Below are positions 42,680 through 51,606 of a DNA stretch of 64,000 bases, one piece after another (position 1 is the stretch's first letter; every line of letters begins with the position of its first letter). A program made the position numbers and the translations under genes. Under the pieces are notes generated by a model that was not told the origin of the DNA, did not search any database, and saw only the letters and a list, made by a program, of their open reading frames with translations. Origin of the DNA: Bradyrhizobium sp. Rc3b (GTDB lineage: Bacteria > Pseudomonadota > Alphaproteobacteria > Rhizobiales > Xanthobacteraceae); NCBI RefSeq assembly GCF_900114915.1, contig NZ_FOUS01000010.1:1-64000 (forward strand), written 5' to 3'.

Positions 42680-44374
42680 TCAGGCGGCGCGGACGGAGTT
42701 CAGGAACTTGCCGACCTCGAACTTGAGACGGTTGGAATCGCGGGACAGCATCTGCGCCGCCGACAGCACTTGCGAGGATGCCGAGCCGGTTTCGGAGGCG
42801 CCGCGCTGGACGTCGCCGACATTGGACGAGACCTGCTGGGTGCCCTGGGCGGCCTGCTGAACGTTGCGGGCGATCTCCTGTGTGGCCGCGCCCTGTTGCT
42901 CCACGGCCGCGGCGATCGCCGCAGCAATCTCCGACAGGCGCGCGATGGTGCCGCTGATCTCGCCGATGGCACTGACCGAATCCTGCGTCGCCGCCTGAAT
43001 GCCGCCGACCTGCTGGCCGATCTCGCCGGTGGCCTTGGCCGTCTGCTCGGCGAGCGCCTTGACCTCGGAGGCCACGACGGCGAAGCCGCGACCCGCCTCG
43101 CCGGCCCGCGCCGCCTCGATCGTGGCATTGAGCGCCAGCAGATTGGTTTGGCCGGCGATCGCATTGATGAGCTCGACGACGTCGCCGATCCGCGATGCGG
43201 CCCGCGACAATTCGCTGACACGTTCGGTGGTGGCATGCGCCTGGCTGACCGCCTCGCTCGCGATCCGGGAGGAGTCCTGCACCTGGCGGCCGATCTCGCG
43301 CACCGAGGACGACATCTCCTCGGCCGCCGAGGCGACCGAATGAACGTTGCTGGAGGCGGCTTCCGAGCCGGATGCGACCACTGTCGCCAACTCCTGCGCG
43401 CGGGCCGCGGTCGAGGACAGCGTCGAGGCGGCCGCCTCGAGCTCGGTTGCGGCCGACGACACGGTCTCGACGATCTCGCCGATCGCGGCCTCGAAGCCGT
43501 CGGCGAGCTGGGTCATGTCGGCCTTGCGCTGCGTCTCGGCACGGCGCTGCACCGCCTGCACCTCGTCGCGGCTGAAGCGGATGATGGTCTGCACGGTCTG
43601 GAGGTTGCGCAGCGCCTCGCCGATCTCGTCGTCGCGCTCGATCACGATGCGGTTGTCGAGCTTGTCCTGCACGAGGTTGACCAGAGTGCCGTTGAGCTGC
43701 TGCATCGGCCCCTGGATCGCGCGCATGGTTGCAAGTCCCGCGAAACCGACGACGAGGGCGCCAACGACGGCCAGCGCGGACAGCATCAGGCTGGCCGAAC
43801 CGCCGGAGGCGAGCGCGCCGCCGATGCCGAGCGCGAGCATGAACAACGTCTGGAGCGCCATCGTCGTGACGAGGCGCGCCCTCAGCGTGCCGGTGAAGAC
43901 GCTGAAGCGGTCGAGCCACGAGCGGCGACGGATGATGCCGGCGTCGACGCGATAACCGTGCGGCTTCTTCTCGCGGATCGCGCCGTAGACCTCCTCGGCG
44001 AGCTTGCGCTGATCGGCCGGCAGTTTTGTGCGGATCGAGGTGTAACCCTTGACCTGGCCATTCTCCCGGATCGGCGAGGCAGTCGCCAGCACCCAATAGA
44101 AGTCACCGTTCTTGCGGCGGTTCTTCACCGCGCCAAGCCACGGCTTGCCGGCCTTCAGCGTGTCCCAGAGATTGTCGAACGCCTCCGGCGGCATGTCGGG
44201 GTGGCGTACGATATTGTGCGGCTGGCCCATTAGCTCGGCCGATGTGAAGCCGGCGGCCGCGATGAAGTCCTCGTTGAAGTAGCTGAGCTTGCCCTTGAGA
44301 TCGGTGCGCGAAACGATCAGCGTCTCGTCGCTGACCGGATATTCGACATCGGTGACGGGAAAATTCTTGCGCAT
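42680..44374 (-). CDS. Aer-like chemoreceptor with FAD-type PAS domain
   Basis: The 564-residue protein has an N-terminal PAS domain (about 10-120) in which Arg57, His58, Asp60 and Trp70 (NIVRHPDMP, NLW) occupy the same positions as the FAD-binding residues of E. coli Aer. Two membrane helices follow (about 168-190 and 195-217), then HAMP, and a methyl-accepting signalling domain with the hairpin tip ALNATIEAARAGEAGRGFAV. It should sense redox or energy state and drive aerotaxis through CheA/CheW. No che genes are nearby. The signalling half is very close to that of the neighbouring receptor at 44612. Confidence 0.93.
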   Translation of the reverse strand: MRKNFPVTDVEYPVSDETLIVSRTDLKGKLSYFNEDFIAAAGFTSAELMGQPHNIVRHPDMPPEAFDNLWDTLKAGKPWLGAVKNRRKNGDFYWVLATASPIRENGQVKGYTSIRTKLPADQRKLAEEVYGAIREKKPHGYRVDAGIIRRRSWLDRFSVFTGTLRARLVTTMALQTLFMLALGIGGALASGGSASLMLSALAVVGALVVGFAGLATMRAIQGPMQQLNGTLVNLVQDKLDNRIVIERDDEIGEALRNLQTVQTIIRFSRDEVQAVQRRAETQRKADMTQLADGFEAAIGEIVETVSSAATELEAAASTLSSTAARAQELATVVASGSEAASSNVHSVASAAEEMSSSVREIGRQVQDSSRIASEAVSQAHATTERVSELSRAASRIGDVVELINAIAGQTNLLALNATIEAARAGEAGRGFAVVASEVKALAEQTAKATGEIGQQVGGIQAATQDSVSAIGEISGTIARLSEIAAAIAAAVEQQGAATQEIARNVQQAAQGTQQVSSNVGDVQRGASETGSASSQVLSAAQMLSRDSNRLKFEVGKFLNSVRAA

Positions 44375-44544
44375 CGGAGCCCCAAATGAATTGATTATTT
44401 GTTCATTCCAATTCGGACGGCCGCTGTTCGAGTCGTCTTTGCGTTATTCTCATAAAGCGAATTTAACCAACCATGAAAGGGGAACCCCGTGCGCCTACGG
44501 GTGCTTCCCCATGATGCTACCTTTAGGCGAGATCATGCTACCGG

Positions 44545-44584
44545 CAGAAAAAGAAAACGAGCGGCGCTTTTGGCGCCGCTCGTT
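44545..44584 (-). terminator. Intrinsic terminator of the 44612-46303 chemoreceptor gene
   Basis: Twelve-bp perfect stem (AACGAGCGGCGC with GCGCCGCTCGTT, 44556-44567 and 44573-44584) with a five-base loop. In the minus-strand transcript it is followed by a U-rich run (TTTTCTTTTTCTG at about 44543-44555). It is a textbook rho-independent terminator, 28 bases after the chemoreceptor stop codon. Confidence 0.9.
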
Positions 44585-44611
44585 CCTGGAGGGATAGCTG
44601 TGTGCGAGAAC

Positions 44612-46303
44612 TTACGCCGCGCGGACGTTGGTCAGGAACTTGCTGACCTCATTCTTCAGCCGCCCCGAATCGTTCGACAGCATTTGCGCCGCCGACAGCA
44701 CCTGCGAGGAGGCCGTGCCGGTCTCGGTCGCGCCGCGCTGCACGTCGGTGATGTTGGAGGAGACCTGCTGGGTGCCCTGCGCGGCCTGCTGCACATTGCG
44801 GGCGATCTCCTGCGTCGCTGCGCCCTGCTCTTCCACCGCCGCTGCAATCGCCGACGAGATCTCCGAGAGGCGCTCGATGGTCGAGGAGATTTCCTTGATA
44901 GCGCCGACGGAGTCGTTGGTCGCCGCCTGGATGCCGGAGATCTGCTGACCGATCTCGCCGGTCGCCTTGGCGGTCTGCTCGGCGAGCGCCTTCACCTCGG
45001 AGGCCACCACGGCGAAACCGCGGCCAGCTTCACCGGCACGTGCTGCTTCGATGGTCGCGTTCAGCGCCAGCAGATTGGTCTGGCCGGCGATGGTGTTGAT
45101 CAGCTCGACGACATCGCCGATGCGGGACGCCGCCTTGGACAACTCGCTGACGCGCTCGGTGGTGGCGCGCGCCTGGCCGACGGCATCGCCCGCCATCCGA
45201 GCCGATTCCTGCACCTGACGGCTGATCTCGCCGACCGACGAAGCCATCTCCTCGGTCGCCGAAGCCACCGACTGCACGTTGGTCGAGGCTTCCTCCGAAG
45301 CGCCGGCAACGGTGGTCGCCAGCCGCTGCGAACGGTCGGCGGTCGAAGTCAGCGTCGAGGCGGAGGCCTCTAACTGGGTCGAGGCCGACGACACGGTCTG
45401 GACGATCTCGCCGATCATGGTTTCGAATTCGCGGGTGATGTTGTCGACGCGGCGGCCGCGCTCGATCTTGGCTTCGGCATCCGCGGCCGCAGCCTCGTCG
45501 GCGGCCTTCTTGGCGATCAGCGCCTCCTTGAAGATCTGAAGCACGTCGGCCATGGCGCCGATCTCGGTCTTATCGCCCCGGTGCGGGACTTCGGCGGACA
45601 AGTCGCCCCTGCCCAGCGCCTGCATCGGCTCGATGATCGAGTTGATGCCCTTCGAGACGTCCTGGACGAGATAGAAGCCGACGCCGATGCCGATAATGAC
45701 GGCGGCGCCGAGAATGACCGAGACCAGCATGAAAGCATAGGAGTAGCTGTCCGCAGCATCCTGAGCCGCCTGATCGCCCCCCTTGGTGTTGAGCTCGATG
45801 TCCTTCATCAGGACCTCATCCGACGCAAGACCGATCTTGTTGACGGTCTTGGTATTCAGCTCCTGCGCTTCGTGCGGGACCTTGCCGGCCTCCTTGCGCG
45901 AGAGCGCCATCACCTCCTCGGTGCCCTTCTTGTAGTCGTCCCAGAGTTTTGACCACTGGTTGTAGAGCGCCCGCTCCTCCGGCGAGGTGATCATTGCCTC
46001 ATACCGGCCGCGGATCTTGGCCAGCGCTTCGATCACCGTCACACCCGTCTTCTCGTTGGCGAACTTCTCGTCCAGCGTTTCAGACAGCATGTGCTGGCGG
46101 ACCACGTTGCGATAGGTAATGACGCTCGCCCGAAGTTCGCCGAGCACCCGCACACTGGGCATCCAGTTCGTGGTGATGTCGGTGGTGTTGGCGTTCATCG
46201 ACCGCATTTTCATGACGGCCAGGAGACCCATGCCGGCCATTGCGACAAGCAGGAACGCCACGACACTGATGATCTTGGCGCGGATGGAAATGGTGGCGAG
46301 CAT
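44612..46303 (-). CDS. Methyl-accepting chemotaxis protein (4HB sensor)
   Basis: The 563-residue receptor has TM1 at about 9-32, a four-helix-bundle ligand-binding domain (about 33-185, with a conserved NWMPSVRVLGELRA start), TM2 at about 188-212, HAMP (FYLVQDVSKGINSIIEPMQA) and a signalling domain with LNATIEAARAGEAGRGFAVV. The ligand is unknown. The signalling domain is nearly identical to the Aer-like receptor's, so both should feed the same chemotaxis pathway. The start is ATG 46303. A strong intrinsic terminator follows its stop. Confidence 0.93.
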   Translation of the reverse strand: MLATISIRAKIISVVAFLLVAMAGMGLLAVMKMRSMNANTTDITTNWMPSVRVLGELRASVITYRNVVRQHMLSETLDEKFANEKTGVTVIEALAKIRGRYEAMITSPEERALYNQWSKLWDDYKKGTEEVMALSRKEAGKVPHEAQELNTKTVNKIGLASDEVLMKDIELNTKGGDQAAQDAADSYSYAFMLVSVILGAAVIIGIGVGFYLVQDVSKGINSIIEPMQALGRGDLSAEVPHRGDKTEIGAMADVLQIFKEALIAKKAADEAAAADAEAKIERGRRVDNITREFETMIGEIVQTVSSASTQLEASASTLTSTADRSQRLATTVAGASEEASTNVQSVASATEEMASSVGEISRQVQESARMAGDAVGQARATTERVSELSKAASRIGDVVELINTIAGQTNLLALNATIEAARAGEAGRGFAVVASEVKALAEQTAKATGEIGQQISGIQAATNDSVGAIKEISSTIERLSEISSAIAAAVEEQGAATQEIARNVQQAAQGTQQVSSNITDVQRGATETGTASSQVLSAAQMLSNDSGRLKNEVSKFLTNVRAA

Positions 46304-46414
46304 AATCGGGTCTCTTTGTGCTGGCGCGGTGCGCGTCCGGAAGTTTTACGAATCAACCAAAGGGAGCGGCACCAACATCCAACACCAGAGCACCTGCGCA
46401 GATGTTAACTACGA

Positions 46415-46432
46415 CTCCGTACGAGTACGGAG
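46415..46432. repeat. Short perfect inverted repeat
   Basis: CTCCGTAC-GA-GTACGGAG lies 112 bases before the chemoreceptor start and 40 bases after the otnK stop, both on the minus strand. It could be an operator for the receptor or a weak terminator for otnK. There is no U-run. Confidence 0.45.
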
Positions 46433-46471
46433 CCTCAAAGAGATGAACACGTCGCTAAAAATGCTCTGCGC

Positions 46472-47746
46472 TCAGCGCATGAGCCTAAGCGCATCGGAGA
46501 AAAATTCAGCGCCGCCGAAGTTTCCGGACTTCAGAGCGAGCAGCATGTCGGCTTGCGCGCCCACCGCATGCAGCACCGGGACACCTGCCGCGATTTCTAC
46601 TCCCACGAGAAATCCGGGAATCTTCAACCGATCGACCACGGCACCGGAGGTCTCGCCGCCGGCAACGATCAGTCGCCGCACCCCTGATTTTACAAGGCTC
46701 TCCGCGATGTCGGCCATGGTCTGCTCGATCGCATGGCCGGCTGCGTCGCGGCCGTGCCGCGCCTGCAGCGCGGCGACCTGATCGGGCGTCGCGCTCGAGA
46801 CGATCAGCACCGGACCTTCCGCAAGCCGCGGCCTCGCCCAGTCCAACGCACGCTGTGCTTCGCCGGCCCCCGTAATGATACGGTCAGGATCGAGATGAAG
46901 CACCGGCATGACGCGCTCGGCGTTGGCGATCTGCTGAAGCGTCGCCTGAGAGCAGCTTCCGGCGAGGCAGGCCGCCGGTCCACCGACGGCAGCGCCGGTC
47001 TCGCCGTTCGCCCTGGCCGATTTGACTTTACCCGTCGACACCAGCGCACGCGCGAGCCCGAGGCCGATGCCGGAGGCGCCGACCGACAGCCGGTGTTCGG
47101 CGGCAACGAGGCCGATGGTCTCGAGGTCGCGGTCGAAGACCGCGTCGATGATGGCAGCGCCGATGCCCTTGTCCGCCAGCTCGGCCAGCCGTGCCCGCAC
47201 GGCGTCTGCGCCGCGGGTGACGGTGGCGAGGTCGACGAGACCGATCTGCGTCCCGCTCTGGCGCGCCAGCACGCGCACCAGGTTGGAATCGTGCATCGGG
47301 TTGAGCGGATGGTCCTTCAGCGGGCTCTCGTTGAGCGGCACGGCGCCGACGAAAAGGTTGCCCTGGTAGACGGTGCGGCCGGTCTCCGGGAAGGCTGGCG
47401 TCACCAGCACGGCACCTTCGCCGCTATCGGCACGCAGCGCGTCCATCACCGGACCGATATTGCCTGAAACGGTGGAATCGAAGGTCGAGCAGATCTTGAA
47501 CAGCACGTGGCCGGCGCCGCGGCCGCGCAGCCACTGATCCGCCGCACGCGAACGCGACACGGCAAGGCCGGCCTCGATCGAGCGGCTCTTCAGCGACACC
47601 ACGACGGCATCGACCTCGGGCAGCGCGAGATCGTCCGCGGGCACGCCGATGGTCTGCACGGTGCGCAGGCCCGCGCGTGTCAGAGTGTTGGCGAGATCGG
47701 AAGCGCCGGTGTAGTCGTCGGCGATGCAGCCCAACGCAAGTGTCAC
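46472..47746 (-). CDS. otnK: 3-oxo-tetronate kinase OtnK
   Basis: The 424-residue protein is of the four-carbon acid sugar kinase family. It has an N-terminal domain with GCIADDYTGASDLANTLTRA, FKICSTFDSTVSGNIGP and an ATP domain with GGETSGAVV near the C-terminus. It phosphorylates 3-oxo-tetronate at C4. The start GTG 47746 overlaps the otnI stop (GTGA), giving an operon ltnD-otnI-otnK. The set agrees with the known L-threonate/D-erythronate route, in which OtnK precedes decarboxylation by OtnC. Confidence 0.93.
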   Translation of the reverse strand: MTLALGCIADDYTGASDLANTLTRAGLRTVQTIGVPADDLALPEVDAVVVSLKSRSIEAGLAVSRSRAADQWLRGRGAGHVLFKICSTFDSTVSGNIGPVMDALRADSGEGAVLVTPAFPETGRTVYQGNLFVGAVPLNESPLKDHPLNPMHDSNLVRVLARQSGTQIGLVDLATVTRGADAVRARLAELADKGIGAAIIDAVFDRDLETIGLVAAEHRLSVGASGIGLGLARALVSTGKVKSARANGETGAAVGGPAACLAGSCSQATLQQIANAERVMPVLHLDPDRIITGAGEAQRALDWARPRLAEGPVLIVSSATPDQVAALQARHGRDAAGHAIEQTMADIAESLVKSGVRRLIVAGGETSGAVVDRLKIPGFLVGVEIAAGVPVLHAVGAQADMLLALKSGNFGGAEFFSDALRLMR

Positions 47747-48525
47747 GGCTTCACTCCTGCATAAGGCTTGAACCAGGCAAGGCCATCGGTGGTCTTGCCG
47801 CGCGGATTGTACTCGCAGCCGACGAAGCCGGCATAGCCGAGCCGGTCGAGCTCTTCGAACAGGAACGGGTAGTTCAACTCCTCCCCGTCAGGCTCGTTAC
47901 GCGAGGGGATGCTGGCGATCTGGATATGGCCGATGATCGGCATCATCTCGCGCAACCGCATCGTGACGTCGCCATGGATGATCTGGCAGTGATAGATGTC
48001 GAACTGGAGCTTGAGGTTCGGAAGCCTCAGCTCCTGGATCAGATCGCGCGCGAAGCCGAAATCGTTGAGAAAGTAGCCGGGTACGTTGCGCGCATTGATC
48101 GGCTCGAGCACGATGTCGATGCCGTGCGGGGCGAAGAACTCCGCAGCCCATGCCACCGATTTGTAGAACGCCTCGATCGCGACGCGCTCGCCGCGGTTGG
48201 CGATGCCGGCCATCAGGTGCAGGCGCTTGACGCCGGTCGCCTTGGCGTAAGGCAGCGCCGTCTCCAGGCCCGCCTTGAGATCGGAGAAGCGCGAGGGGAG
48301 CGCCGCAAAGCCCTTCTCGCCGGCGTTCCAGTCGCCCGGCGGCAGGTTGAACAGCGCCTGGGTCAGGCCGTTGCGCTTGAGGCGCTCGCCGACCGCCTCG
48401 GCGGGATGCTCATAGGGAAAGAGAAACTCGACCGCAGTGAAGCCGGCTGAAGCGGCGGCATCGAAGCGATCGAGGAACGGCACCTCGGTGAACATCATCG
48501 AGAGATTGGCGGCGAAACGGGGCAT
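47743..48525 (-). CDS. otnI: 2-oxo-tetronate isomerase OtnI (hydroxypyruvate isomerase family)
   Basis: The 260-residue TIM-barrel protein begins MPRFAANLSMMFTEVPFLDR and has EFLFPYEHPAEA, FNLPPGDW, EPINARNVPGYFLND and VGCEYNPRG. These carry the Glu, His and Asp metal ligands of the Hyi/OtnI family. It turns 2-oxo-tetronate into 3-oxo-tetronate, the substrate for OtnK. The start is ATG 48525 with GAGGA upstream, 14 bases after the ltnD stop. The long frame upstream of it is only an antisense-like reading inside ltnD. Confidence 0.93.
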   Translation of the reverse strand: MPRFAANLSMMFTEVPFLDRFDAAASAGFTAVEFLFPYEHPAEAVGERLKRNGLTQALFNLPPGDWNAGEKGFAALPSRFSDLKAGLETALPYAKATGVKRLHLMAGIANRGERVAIEAFYKSVAWAAEFFAPHGIDIVLEPINARNVPGYFLNDFGFARDLIQELRLPNLKLQFDIYHCQIIHGDVTMRLREMMPIIGHIQIASIPSRNEPDGEELNYPFLFEELDRLGYAGFVGCEYNPRGKTTDGLAWFKPYAGVKP

Positions 48526-48539
48526 TGGAGTCCTCTTCG

Positions 48540-49457
48540 TTACTTGTCGCCGGGCAGCTTGACGCCGGTGACCTGCGCATACATCCGCGCCACCGAGGCG
48601 TCGTCGTCCCGGCCCATGCCGGCGGCTGATGTCATCAGAAACATCTGGAGTGCGGCAGCGGAGACCGGCACCGGGAACCTGGCACTGCGCGCCATGTCCT
48701 GGATGATGCCGAGATCCTTGACGAAAATTTCGACCGCGCTGCGCGGCGTGTAGTCGCCGTCCAGCACGTGCGGCATGCGGTTCTCGAACATCCAGGAATT
48801 GCCGGCCGAGGCCGTGATCACCTCGTAGACCTTGCGGATGTCGAGGCCCTGCTTGGCGGCGAATGCCATCGCCTCCGAGGCGGCGGCGATGTGCACGCCG
48901 GCGAGCAGCTGGTTGATCATCTTGAAGGCAGCGCCCTGGCCAGCGGCATCGCCGAGCTCGTAGAGCTTCGCGGCCATGGCATCGAGCGCGGGCCGTGCCT
49001 TCGCGAACGCTGTGGGGCTGCCGGAGGCGAGGATCGTCAGCTCGCCTTGCGCGGCGCGCTGCGCTCCGCCGGAAATCGGAGCATCCAGATAATGCCGGCC
49101 GGTTGCCTCCAGCTGCTTGGCAAGACGTCGCGCCACGTCCGGGTCCATCGTGGCGGAGGATACGAAGACGCTGCCTTCGGGCATGGTCTCGGCGGCCCCA
49201 TCCTTGCCGAACAGGACGGCTTCCGTCTGCGCGGCATTGACGACGACGCTGACGACGATGTCCGCGCCCTTGGCCGCCTCGGCCGGCGTTTTGGCACCCG
49301 CACCGCCATCCTTCACGAAACGCGCCACCGCCTCGGCCGAAACGTCGTAGCCGGTGACGGCGTGACCGGCGCGCTTCAGCGAGGTCGCCATGCCAAACCC
49401 CATCGAGCCGAGCCCGATGACCGCGATGCGCTGATTTTGTGACGTGGAGGCGGACAT
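48540..49457 (-). CDS. ltnD: L-threonate dehydrogenase LtnD (3-hydroxyisobutyrate dehydrogenase family)
   Basis: The 305-residue beta-hydroxyacid dehydrogenase has the NAD motif AVIGLGSMGFGMA, the substrate segment DAPISGGAQRAA and the catalytic Lys in FKMINQLLAGVH. The close link with otnI and otnK makes L-threonate (to 2-oxo-tetronate) the best substrate guess. Without that context it could be a tartronate semialdehyde or 3-hydroxyisobutyrate dehydrogenase. The start is ATG 49457. It is first in the operon and divergent from otnC with about 104 bases between. Confidence 0.92.
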   Translation of the reverse strand: MSASTSQNQRIAVIGLGSMGFGMATSLKRAGHAVTGYDVSAEAVARFVKDGGAGAKTPAEAAKGADIVVSVVVNAAQTEAVLFGKDGAAETMPEGSVFVSSATMDPDVARRLAKQLEATGRHYLDAPISGGAQRAAQGELTILASGSPTAFAKARPALDAMAAKLYELGDAAGQGAAFKMINQLLAGVHIAAASEAMAFAAKQGLDIRKVYEVITASAGNSWMFENRMPHVLDGDYTPRSAVEIFVKDLGIIQDMARSARFPVPVSAAALQMFLMTSAAGMGRDDDASVARMYAQVTGVKLPGDK

Positions 49458-49561
49458 GCAACTAACCCTTGCGAACGTTTCCCGGACGGCCGGCTTTTGC
49501 GGCGGCTCGGCGAACCGATATCACGGCTTGGCCGCGCTGCCAAAGCGTGAGACAAGCGGAC

Positions 49562-50248
49562 ATGACGGCCATGAGAACCGACACGAGCAACGAGACGAGG
49601 CTGCGCGAGGATATCTGCCGGTTCGGCCGGTCCCTGTTCGAGCGTGGTCTGACGCCGGGCTCCTCCGGCAATATCAGCGTCAGGCTCGATGGCGGCGGCT
49701 GGCTGGTGACGCCGACCAACGCCTCGCTCGGCTTTCTCGATCCCGCAAAACTGTCACGGCTGGACGACCAGGGACGGTTGGTATCGGGCGATGCGCCGAC
49801 CAAGGAGGTTCCGCTCCATACCGCGCTCTACGACACGCGCGGCAGTGCGCGCGCGATCGTGCATCTGCACTCCACCCATTCGGTCGCGCTCTCGATGCTG
49901 CCCGAGATCGACCCGCGCGCCGCGCTGCCGCCGATGACGGCCTATTATCTGATGAAATGCGGCGCCACCGCGCTCGTCCCGTACTACCGCCCCGGCGATC
50001 CCGCGGTCGCCGACGCGATCAAGGGACTGGCGGGGAAATATTCATCGGTGCTGCTCGCCAATCACGGCCCGGTGGTTGCCGGCGACACGCTGGAAGCGGC
50101 GGTGTTCGCCACGGAGGAGCTGGAGGAGACGGCGAAGCTGTACCTGCTGCTGCGCGGGATGAACCCGCGCTATCTGTCGCCGGAACAGGTGGCCGATCTG
50201 GTGAAGGTGTTCGGGGTGACGCTGCCGGAGCATGGGCACGGCGATTGA
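49562..50248 (+). CDS. otnC: 3-oxo-tetronate 4-phosphate decarboxylase OtnC (class II aldolase fold)
   Basis: The 228-residue protein is of the class II aldolase/adducin family. It has TPGSSGNISVRL, HLHSTHSVAL (Zn-ligand histidines) and LLANHGPVVAGDTLE. OtnC makes dihydroxyacetone phosphate and CO2 from 3-oxo-tetronate 4-phosphate, which links the pathway to glycolysis. The start is ATG 49562 or ATG 49571; neither has a strong SD. It is transcribed away from ltnD, so the pathway is split over a divergent pair with a shared promoter region. No regulator gene was seen next to them. Confidence 0.9.
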   Translation: MTAMRTDTSNETRLREDICRFGRSLFERGLTPGSSGNISVRLDGGGWLVTPTNASLGFLDPAKLSRLDDQGRLVSGDAPTKEVPLHTALYDTRGSARAIVHLHSTHSVALSMLPEIDPRAALPPMTAYYLMKCGATALVPYYRPGDPAVADAIKGLAGKYSSVLLANHGPVVAGDTLEAAVFATEELEETAKLYLLLRGMNPRYLSPEQVADLVKVFGVTLPEHGHGD

Positions 50249-50262
50249 GCCCCGCTCTAACC

Positions 50263-50338
50263 TCGTCATAACGCAGCGAGGCAAGAATCCCTCCGCGGAA
50301 AGACTCTGGATTGCTTTGCTACGCTCGCAATGACGCGG
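50263..50338. repeat. Palindromic intergenic repeat, family A (partial)
   Basis: GTCATAACGCAGCGAGGCAAGAATCC at the left end and TCTGGATTGCTTTGC...CTCGCAATGAC at the right. The left arm is diverged compared with the copy at 63148. Confidence 0.65.
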
Positions 50339-50483
50339 GGTGTGGCGACGGAGTAGCCCACATGAGCGGAGCGATATGCGGGACCTGCGGACCGGAATTG
50401 ATTTGCATTGCCGGGATCGCGAGCACATGATCCCCCTGTAATTGACTGAAGGAGTTGTTTCATCGATCGCTGGGAGAATTGTC

Positions 50484-50885
50484 ATGGATTTCAAAGTATC
50501 CTGCGCCTTCCTCTCTGCCGCCTGCTTTATTGTCTTGTCACTTTCCGCAAACGCCCAGACGTCCGGGCGCGGCGGCGTCCCCGATCTCAAGGTCGAGGCC
50601 AACTGCAAGGCAACTCAGGAGATCGACAAGTCGCTGACCGAGCCGCAGTCCTACGAGGCCTGCATGAGCGACGAGCAGACCGCACAGCAACAGCTCGGGT
50701 CCATCTGGACGACAACGCCGGAGACAATTCGCATCCAATGCTACACCGAGGCCTCCGCCGGTGGCATCGAAAGCTATGTCGACCTGCTCTCATGCATTCA
50801 GATGAATGGCTTCGGGCAACCTTCGGCACCAGCGCCGACGCTGCGTGGCGCAAGCAAGAACCGGAACAAGAAACAATCAGGATAG
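50484..50885 (+). CDS. Small secreted hypothetical protein with four cysteines
   Basis: The 133-residue product has a clear Sec signal (residues 1-24, cleavage after ANA-QT). The mature part of about 109 residues contains four Cys (NCKAT, YEACMSDE, IQCYTEA, LLSCIQ), enough for two disulfides. The C-terminus is basic (KNRNKKQSG). The start has GGGAGAA six bases upstream. I do not recognise a named family. The even Cys count and periplasmic location suggest a small structural or binding protein. It converges on livF, whose stop is 17 bases away. Confidence 0.7.
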   Translation: MDFKVSCAFLSAACFIVLSLSANAQTSGRGGVPDLKVEANCKATQEIDKSLTEPQSYEACMSDEQTAQQQLGSIWTTTPETIRIQCYTEASAGGIESYVDLLSCIQMNGFGQPSAPAPTLRGASKNRNKKQSG

Positions 50886-50901
50886 GGATCGTAGCGAGCG
50901 G

Positions 50902-51606
50902 CTACAATCCGAGATACGCCTTCCTCACGTCGGGATTGCCCCTGATCTCAGCCGCGGGGCCCTGCATCAGCACGCGGCCGGTTTGCAGGATGTAGGCGCG
51001 GTCGGCGATCTCCAGGCACTCGGCCATGCGCTGCTCGACGATCAGAACGGTCATGCCGGCATCGCGGATGCGCTTTACGGCCTGAAAAATCTCGTCGACC
51101 AATTTCGGCATGATGCCCTGCGAGGGCTCGTCCAGCATCAACAGGCGCGGGCGCGTCATCAGCGCGCGGCCGATCGCCAGCATCTGCTGCTCGCCGCCGC
51201 TGAGCGTTTCGGCGCGCTGCTCCAGGCGTTCAGCCAGGCGTGGAAACAGCTGGAAGACGAGATCGAGCGGTCCTTCGCGGTTCGCCTCGCCACGGTAGAG
51301 ATAGCTGCCGAGACGCAGATTGTCGCGCACCGACAGGCGCGGGAACAGGCGGCGATTCTCCGGCACATAGGCAATGCCGGTCGCCGTGATGTGGTGCTGC
51401 GCCATGCCGTCGAGGCGCTTGCCGTCGAACGTCACGGTGCCTGAGCGCGGACGCTCGGCACCGGCGATGGATTTGAGCAGCGTCGACTTGCCCGCGCCAT
51501 TGGCGCCGGCGACGCAGACGATCTCGCCCTTCTGAACCTCGATCGAGATCGAGGAGATCGCGACTAGGCCTTGATAGGCGGTCGTGACTTCACGCACCGA
51601 CAGCAT
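50902..51606 (-). CDS. livF: Branched-chain-type ABC transporter ATPase LivF
   Basis: The 234-residue ATPase has Walker A GANGAGKST, the signature LSGGEQQM, Walker B LLMLDEPSQGI and the switch His region. It is the LivF-type (shorter) ATPase of the hydrophobic amino acid uptake (HAAT) family. It overlaps the livG gene by 17 bases and is the last of livH-livM-livG-livF. It powers import of the ligand bound by the 54331-55575 protein. Confidence 0.94.
   Translation of the reverse strand: MLSVREVTTAYQGLVAISSISIEVQKGEIVCVAGANGAGKSTLLKSIAGAERPRSGTVTFDGKRLDGMAQHHITATGIAYVPENRRLFPRLSVRDNLRLGSYLYRGEANREGPLDLVFQLFPRLAERLEQRAETLSGGEQQMLAIGRALMTRPRLLMLDEPSQGIMPKLVDEIFQAVKRIRDAGMTVLIVEQRMAECLEIADRAYILQTGRVLMQGPAAEIRGNPDVRKAYLGL

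Noticed and set aside
40292..44233. 1313-codon open frame on the plus strand opposite the RND pump and chemoreceptor genes
   Set aside because: It crosses two real genes and the gap between them in antisense; the translation is low-complexity and charged. High GC removes stop codons in this phase.
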